From NCBI GenBank assembly GCA_013115135.1, contig JABANP010000730.1:1-20472 (forward strand): 20,472 bases of DNA, read 5' to 3'. Source of the stretch: Perkinsus olseni. Its lineage: Eukaryota; Perkinsozoa; Perkinsida; Perkinsidae. A model generated the notes under the pieces. The model had not been told where the DNA came from and searched no databases. It saw only the letters and a program-made list of their open reading frames with translations. Below are positions 15,321 through 20,472 of this stretch, piece by piece. The stretch's first letter is position 1. Each line of letters begins with the position of its first letter. The translations under genes were made by a program, and so were the position numbers.

Positions 15321-16123
15321 CCATAGAATCCATGATCATCGCTTCATCTTGAGTACTCCTTCATGTTTTCCTGCCACACATACTCTGAACAATATTCTAG
15401 CGGGATTTTGAGCAGTATCGCAGTCCAGCAACCTATAACCCTCCCATGATTAAACTAGCTACCCAAGAGAGCACGGGCCGTGGTCCATTCCCGGAGTCCC
15501 CCTTCTGTGCATTGTCCTCTGCAAGGAGGCTGTATGTGGGGCCATCTTTTCCATGAGTGCGGACCACAGAAGCCGTGTTCCTGATCGCCCTTAATCCCCT
15601 CACAATCTGGGACCGGACACCCTCGAGCTTGCTGAGCTTGGTCGGGCTGAGAATCTCTCGTAGGCTGCTCCTGCCGACGCGCCAGCCCCTAACGGTGTTA
15701 ATTCGAGCACGCGAGAAGCTCTCCCTCGTTCCATCGAAGTCACTGGGGTCGACAGGCTCAAGAAGAAAATATATTCTCCTGGCTCTTTTCTTGGTAAGTA
15801 AGGTACCAATGATCACTTTTCCAAGTATCATGTAGCGCATTCTCTTATAGCGCAGTCCCCGGGAATCAACCACCTTAACGTCTTCTACTCGTGAGTTCAC
15901 ATCGAACCTCATCACAACTTGCACATCGTAATTTCCATTCTTATTAAAGCCGTAGTACACACTGTTCGGAGGTGGCTTATCGTCACTCTCGACGACGTAT
16001 AACTGGTTTTCCTCGAACAAACGATTTGCAGTAGAGAGTATGGGGTCGCCCGGTAGCAGCGGACTCGTCTCTTCCCCCGAGCAACCTATGGGTTGGAAAG
16101 TCTTGAACTGCTGTATAATATAC

Positions 16124-16156
16124 CGCATGGCCATATACAGTGTATATGGCCATGCG
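16124..16156. repeat. Perfect palindrome, arms 16, inside copy 7
   Basis: Left arm 16124-16139, centre G16140, right arm 16141-16156 (CGCATGGCCATATACA and its exact reverse complement). The reading frame of copy 7 changes here. Confidence 0.85.
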
Positions 16157-16399
16157 TAGTTGGCTTCCAAGGCTGCTTATAAAACCTGAAACCCTTCACG
16201 TCGTCCATAGTGTACAACCATATTCTGTGTTCGCCGTTCATGGCATCTTCAGAGCGGGCTAGATACGAGGACCCGTAGCTGCAGTTGATACCGTTAACAA
16301 CGCGGCTAGTCATAACCGGTCCACGTCTGGTCATCCACTTCGGGCGGTAATCAAAGTAGTATCTCGTACCGTCAGACTTGCCCACGAGAACGGAATGAT

Positions 16400-16459
16400 T
16401 TTGACCTGAGGTCAAAGGAGAGATCGCCAGAGGTCAATGACCTCTGGCGATCTCTCCTT
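16400..16459. repeat. Two abutting palindromes in the signal peptide region of copy 7
   Basis: Arms of 22 bp (16415-16436 and 16438-16459) around A16437, perfect. Arms of 8 bp (16400-16407 and 16409-16416, TTTGACCT / AGGTCAAA) around G16408, perfect. Together they account for a 36-base insertion in the gene between the codons for A-R-G and Q-N-H. Confidence 0.9.
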
Positions 16460-16672
16460 GTAACGCGAGGATGATTGTCAGGCTGAGACCAGAAACGTGG
16501 AGGTGGAATCTCATAGTCTACTTTATGAGAAAAAAAGACTCAGACAACATTAAGCATCGGCAATCTTGCTACTTCCCTGATGAGGCAACTATCATGTGGC
16601 AGACGCCGTGAGATATTTCCTGATGCAAGGGGATGTCCGTATCTTTCATGCGTTGCTATGCGTGGAAAAGCG

Positions 16673-16713
16673 GAGTCGCTCGATTATTGAGATGTCTCCA
16701 AAGCGAGCGCAAC
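16673..16713 (-). promoter_or_regulatory. Shared upstream element of copy 7
   Basis: GAGTCGCTCGATTATTGAG, then TGTCTCC (16693-16699), then GCGAGCGCAACTTTTCC (16702-16718). Base for base very close to the element of copy 1. About 180-190 bp before the ATG. Confidence 0.6.
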
Positions 16714-16950
16714 TTTTCCGTTCCGCAACTCAGATAGAGCGCTATCTATGGGGAGAAAGGGTCGCCTGAAAGATCCCCCTAGCTTGCAGAGGACCCAGTT
16801 AGAATCTCAGAGGAGCAAGAATAATGTTTCAGAGCGAGCAACCCTCTCGACTGAGACGCACTGCCCGTGAGTGATGGTGTAGTACTGACGAGAGTGTTGG
16901 TCTTGTACCTAGGGCCTTGTTCACTTTCAAAGCTGGGTGATCGATGCCTC

Positions 16951-16972
16951 CCGTGATCATCACGGCGTGATG
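16951..16972. repeat. 22-nt inverted-flip element, word CCGTGATG
   Basis: Limbs CCGTGAT, CATCACGG, CGTGATG. Perfect. Flanking CTCCC and GGGAG add a further outer pairing. Confidence 0.85.
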
Positions 16973-17013
16973 GGAGTCTCGTCGAATGGTCCTGTCGTAG
17001 CTTGAGTCCTTAG

Positions 17014-17035
17014 GAAGATAGTATCTTCAAGATAC
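17014..17035. repeat. 22-nt inverted-flip element, word GAAGATAC
   Basis: Limbs GAAGATA, GTATCTTC, AAGATAC. Perfect. Confidence 0.85.
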
Positions 17036-17083
17036 TGAGCTTTTGGTTGTTTCATCTGATCGCATTTAAGTGCTTTCGGGCCC

Positions 17084-17102
17084 ATGAAAATAGTATTTTC
17101 AT
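17084..17102. repeat. Odd-centre palindrome, arms 9
   Basis: ATGAAAATA, centre G, TATTTTCAT, perfect. No third limb. Confidence 0.7.
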
Positions 17103-17273
17103 CACAATAGCTGGTTCAGTCGCTTTCTTCTCTCAGTCTGCACTTATCTGGTCTTGGTGACATTAAAATTCAGTCATTGAATCCTCCTGTGGTGTCAGGA
17201 TCACGGGAGGTTTGGAATGAAGCCCCCGGAGTATTCCCAGGCGGGACTTGGTCAATGCAATGGATTGATGTCT

Positions 17274-17326
17274 ACTTCAACAAGATAGCAGCCACGAGGT
17301 GAGAGCACGGGCTTGGTATCATTCAC
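17274..17326 (-). repeat. Shared downstream element of copy 8
   Basis: CTTCAACAAGATAGCAGC, then GAGGTGAGAGCA, then GGTATCATTCAC (plus strand). About 190 bp past the apparent stop of copy 8. The GTAACAACAG core is altered here. Confidence 0.55.
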
Positions 17327-17517
17327 AAATATCGGGGAGTTTTATTCTCTGGATTCTATCATCTCCAATGATTTGCTATAGCACAATTTCTGTCATCATA
17401 CTTCACTCTGAACGATCCTCGGATTGCATCGTCCGTATCTGAAGGGCAACTGGTAGGTCGTCAAAGTGCGCGCAAGTTCCTTCTTAGCGGTTCAGCCGAC
17501 GATGAAGCGAGTCGCAC

Positions 17518-18510
17518 CTATTTATCTGGCATATAGGCTGCGCCCTCCTGGTCATCGTCGGAGTTATCCCCTTCCGTGTATCACCCTTTGTGAGGTGGAG
17601 TCTATCCTTGAGGCTATCTTTCCCCTTCCTGGAACCTGGATGCTGCGTTTCTGATTAATCTGAAGGCTCTTTGAAATACGGCAGCTGGCGGCGGCTTGAA
17701 AGGGTCAAAGCTAGCCCAGCCCCCAGAGCATCTGGGAGTCGACCGCGTTCCACGTGCCAGCCCTCGATGGTGTTTATACATGAGCCCGCGAGAAGCTCTC
17801 CCTCGAACCGTCGAATGCTCTGGATCGAGTAGGCTCGGAGGATGAGACTAACCCCGCTCCATCCGTTCCTGCCGAAGAGACCCATCACGGCCTCGCCCAC
17901 CGCATGGTGTAGTTCAACTCGTCTACACTTTATATTCGCACCTTTACGTGCTTCTTCACTTGTGAGGTCGCGTCGAACCTATCTTCGTAGCTCCCGAGAC
18001 CAGCCCCCGCAGGCCGTAGTACATACCACTCGGTTCTGGCTTAGCCGCGTTCTCAGTCACATACTCTCTTCGTCTTGAGCAAACTTCTCACATCCCAGAC
18101 TCTCGGATGGTCAGCTGGCGTGCCATGTTTCGCGTCCGTGGCCGCTTTGCTAGGATTTCGCAGTCCCCAAAGTCAACCTAGCATCACTGATGTCGAGCAT
18201 TGCTTTGCGCCCCTCATGTCATCCACGGTATAAATCGTCATACTCCATGCCATGCCGCTTCGCTCCTAGCCGGCGACAGATATGGTCGCATTTAGGCGCA
18301 GCAGTCAGAAGCCATCAACAGTGTGCCTTCTTATACCTTCCATGTATCTCCATGCAGGTGGCAGCCAAGGTTCTGATGCTGAGTATCTCGTACCCTCTTC
18401 CGACGCTCGCCCACGATGATCGGCTCGTGCTTACCGCAAGCTCTTAAGCTGCGATGCCAGCATCAGCGTGAAAGCAAGAGGTGAGAAGCCCAACGGCAAT
18501 ATGCTACCAT
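17518..18510 (-). pseudogene. Family copy 8, many frameshifts
   Basis: Family landmarks occur in the right order but in shifting frames. ATG at 18510 is followed by a signal-peptide-like stretch (LGFSPLAFTLMLASQ) in another frame. Then come DNA matches to the G-E-S, T-V-D-G, D-D-V-x-G, G-V-Y-Y-G-F and Y-T-M blocks, C-I-N-T-I-E-G-W-H-V-E (about 17760), and a broken tail with S-D-D-D-Q ending at a TAG at 17520-17518. At least five separate one- or two-base shifts plus stops are needed, spread evenly. It retains good nucleotide similarity to copies 4 to 6 and a normal upstream element, so relaxed decay or poor base accuracy are both possible. Confidence 0.65.
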
Positions 18511-18690
18511 AGGACTGTTTGTACGGGTAACAGGGGCAGCCTGAGAGAAGCTCTCCACAGAGAACAAGGGTTTCACTGCGTCCTCGATTCGAGACTTTCG
18601 AACTAGCAGGACGTAGCGGGCACGCTGACGACATCAGCCTGACGTAGCTACTACTGGGCGGACGCCAGTCCGAGACAGCCGTGGGCCCAG

Positions 18691-18712
18691 CCGTCTCGGA
18701 GGCGAGCGAAAC
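18691..18712 (-). promoter_or_regulatory. Shared upstream element of copy 8
   Basis: CCGTCTCGGAGGCGAGCGAAAC-type boxes: CCGTCTCGG (18691-18699) and GGCGAGCGAAAC (18701-18712), about 190 bp before the ATG. CCGAGAC at 18670-18676 pairs with GTCTCGG. Confidence 0.5.
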
Positions 18713-19309
18713 TATCGTGTCGTCGGCGAGGAGGCGTACCGGGGATGCCTATCTCCAGGATAAAAACAGTGTGAAATTCGCAGAGCTGAGCTAGAGACCT
18801 TCCGGGAAGAAGCAGCATTACTTTACCAACTCCTTTCAGCTCATACTAACGCAGGCTACTTCGGAAGCTGGAATCAATGTCCCGTATGGGCTTTTGAGCA
18901 CATACTCTGGAGCTCGCGGCATCACAGTCACTCAGAGACGGTATACGAGTACGAAGGACGCGATTCACCTACTATTTGCAGGAGGGGTATAGCTGACCCA
19001 TTACAGATCACCGAGCCAAGTGAAGAGAAACTGCTGTTTCATCCCCTGCTAAGTGGCTGGATGCTTTGCGATTGATTCCTTGATTCAAGATCTTCTGAAC
19101 ATCTCGGTGTGACTAAGATCGTCGCCGGCGGCTCCGTGAAACCGATGGAGCTTATCGATGGCAGGAGATCAGATGTCCACTTCTACACGACAGCAGTCAT
19201 ATGGTGGCAGCAGCGAAATCAACAACAACTAAGGAACGGATAGACATACGCTATTGACCGGCTATCTCGCCAGAGAACCAGGACGGAGTTTAGAAGCTAC
19301 TTTTGAGAC
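18713..19309. other. Stretch without a recognisable gene
   Basis: No long frame, no family motif and no 22-nt element seen. A weak resemblance to the shared downstream element (CACTTCTACACGACAGCAG) lies near 19180-19198, about 110 bp past the end of copy 9. Confidence 0.35.
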
Positions 19310-20159
19310 CGCCCTGAAGCTTTTCCTGACATTGATTTGAACGCCTTAATCTTGCCAGAGAATCCAGCTGAGGACTTTGTGGAGGCCGTTACTGCCGAAG
19401 GGTCTACCATGGATGGTGTTCATTCGAGTTTGATTTGAAACCCGTGTCGAATCACGGAACTCCTGTCGTGGGTGGGATGTGCCTAAGGATTAGTGCAGCT
19501 CCTTCCGGAGCTTTATGCTTGCTGGAAGAAACCACGAATCGCCTCCCTGCGTAGACAAACTCGTCGTACCCTCACATGTCCCGGATCATGGAGCGTTACT
19601 TGCCTTTAGCTGTGACTTGTCATCGAAGACAATGGTAGCCCCTAGACCATCTTCTCGACAAAGCCGTAGGCATACACTGCTGGGTGCTACTCCTGACTCC
19701 GTGTGGTGAGCATTAACTGATCTCTCCTTCAGTAGGCGGTTGGCGTTTGCGACTATCGGGGTCATTCGATGGCAGGAACTTGTCTCGGCATCCCACATCC
19801 TGCCAGTCCCCTGATATCGGAATGCCTTGAAACTCCTTCCTGAACATGTCTTCCCAGCTTCCCAATGCTGTTTTAACCTTTCACGTCATCCATGCGTAAC
19901 CAGAGGCGACAGTCCTTAGAATCTTGGCACACCTTGGAGATGAGGTCTCACATAGAGGCAGCCGAAGCCGTCTTACCGTATGATGTCCTATATCACCCGT
20001 ATTAATGGACGCCCTTTAGGCCATGGTTCGAAATAATATCCAGTCCCTCCCTCAGACTGGCCTCCAATAAAATCGGCTGCGGCTGGCCCCCTCATGGCCC
20101 CTCCATTGGATATGCCAGCACCAGAAGGATTTTGACAGGAGCCTGATGATGTAATCCAT
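19310..20159 (-). pseudogene. Family copy 9, shattered
   Basis: ATG at 20159-20157 begins MDYIIRLLSKSF. The hydrophobic remainder and the P-I-L block lie in other frames. Family landmarks on the minus strand include the equivalent of Y-Y-F-E-x-W-P near 20030, the M-D-D-V-K-G region near 19885, V-A-N-A-N-R-L-L-K-E-R (about 19730), D-G-L-G-A-T-I-V-F-D-D-K-S-Q (about 19630) and N-T-I near 19415. Frame breaks occur every 100-150 bases. The C-terminal tail is not recognisable, so the 3' limit is approximate. Closest to copies 2 and 5 by the remaining residues. No shared upstream element was found before it. Confidence 0.55.
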
Positions 20160-20194
20160 TGTAAGTCTCTAGGGCGACCGAGTGGACTGAAAAG

Positions 20195-20215
20195 GGCCTG
20201 GATGTACTCCAGGCC
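20195..20215. repeat. Hairpin, 8-bp arms, 5-base loop
   Basis: GGCCTGGA, TGTAC, TCCAGGCC, just upstream of copy 9's ATG. Confidence 0.6.
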
Positions 20216-20472
20216 TTGCCAATTACGGACCTGGAAAGACGAGCTTTAACATCAAGCAGGCGCAACCACCGACTGGGAAGAGATAGGCAAGATGGGGTAC
20301 CATAGGACGCCCGAAAGTTCGAAGGCCCGGAAGGAGCGTAATTCTACGCGCCTGGCGAACGGATGAGGCTGCACTGACGGAGGAGGACTCTGGTCTCGGG
20401 AGTAACGGGCAACCAAACTGGAATTGCTATTCAGAACTGATCTTGGGGTTCCGAGGTGCAGGAATAGTGAAA
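20216..20472. other. Right edge, nothing recognised
   Basis: No family motif, element or long frame seen up to the window end. Confidence 0.35.

Larger units (their letters stand above)
15433..16514 (-). pseudogene. Family copy 7, broken by two palindromic insertions
   Basis: ATG at 16514-16512 starts a normal signal peptide (SGLSLTIILALQGEIARG). An insertion then places an in-frame TGA directly after G-H. The family sequence resumes at QNHSVLVGKSDGTRYYF, then VVNGINCSY, HRIWLYTMDDVKGFRFY. It changes frame at the palindrome 16124-16156 and continues with FQPIGC, PNSVYYGFNKNG, YMILGKVIIGTL, LLEPVDPSDFDGTRESF and a long basic tail ending in G-G-L at 15433. Both breaks coincide with long palindromes, and removing 36 bases at the first would restore alignment with other copies. 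The rest is well conserved, so inactivation looks recent. Confidence 0.8.

Noticed and set aside
14959..15339. 126-codon minus-strand frame downstream of copy 7
   Set aside because: It starts in the shared downstream element and contains a 22-nt element, and its composition after the first residues is not protein-like.
543..17035. CRISPR array or dispersed transposon family for the 22-nt elements
   Set aside because: The repeated sequence differs at every site and spacing is irregular. Only geometry is shared, there are no common terminal repeats, and no transposase is seen in the window.

Overview
This is eukaryotic nuclear DNA from a protist. There are no bacterial operons or ribosome binding sites. 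Genes are about 1 kb apart, half of the window is non-coding, and the dominant content is a tandem family of secreted proteins. I did not recognise the family by name. The style (lineage-specific secreted paralogue array, near 50% GC, few introns) reminds me of Perkinsus-type alveolates, but that identification is inference only.

Layout. At least nine or ten copies of one gene family lie head to tail, all on the minus strand. They are: copy 1 (1-351, runs off the window), copy 1b (about 1236-1683, fragment), copy 2 (1847-3149, duplicated tail, frameshifted signal peptide), copy 3 (4402-5390, two frameshifts), copy 4 (6468-7433, intact), copy 5 (9152-10120, intact), copy 6 (10845-11419, internal deletion), copy 7 (15433-16514, broken by palindromic insertions), copy 8 (17518-18510, shattered) and copy 9 (about 19310-20159, shattered). 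An intact member has about 320 residues: an N-terminal signal peptide, a conserved core (G-T-R-Y-Y, T-V-D-G-x-x-C, Y-T-x-D-D-V-x-G, P-N-G-V-Y-Y-G-F, Y-T-M-L-G-K-A, L-E-P-V-D-P, F-D-G-S-R-E-S-F), and a basic then acidic tail. Most copies share an upstream three-box element 150-240 bp before the ATG. Several share a separate conserved element 110-190 bp after the stop. Copies 4 and 6, with both flanks, are one segmental duplication.

Between 11.6 and 15.4 kb there is no family copy. This stretch holds only weak candidate genes, including a possible two-exon plus-strand gene at 13335-13811.

The most striking structure is not a gene. At least 18 places in the non-coding DNA carry a 22-nt arrangement of constant geometry but different sequence: bases 1-7 of an 8-nt word, then the full 8-nt reverse complement, then bases 2-8 of the word. 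Fourteen are perfect and four have one mismatch. Chance would give about 0.0001 perfect cases in a window this size. Comparing duplicated flanks shows two of these sites as 14-bp insertions relative to the empty paralogous site. The same DNA is rich in longer palindromes with a single-base centre (arms 7-25), two of which interrupt copy 7. I read this as the footprint of a very regular double strand-switch (foldback) mutation process, or of an unknown enzyme, that inserts inverted copies of 8-bp target words.
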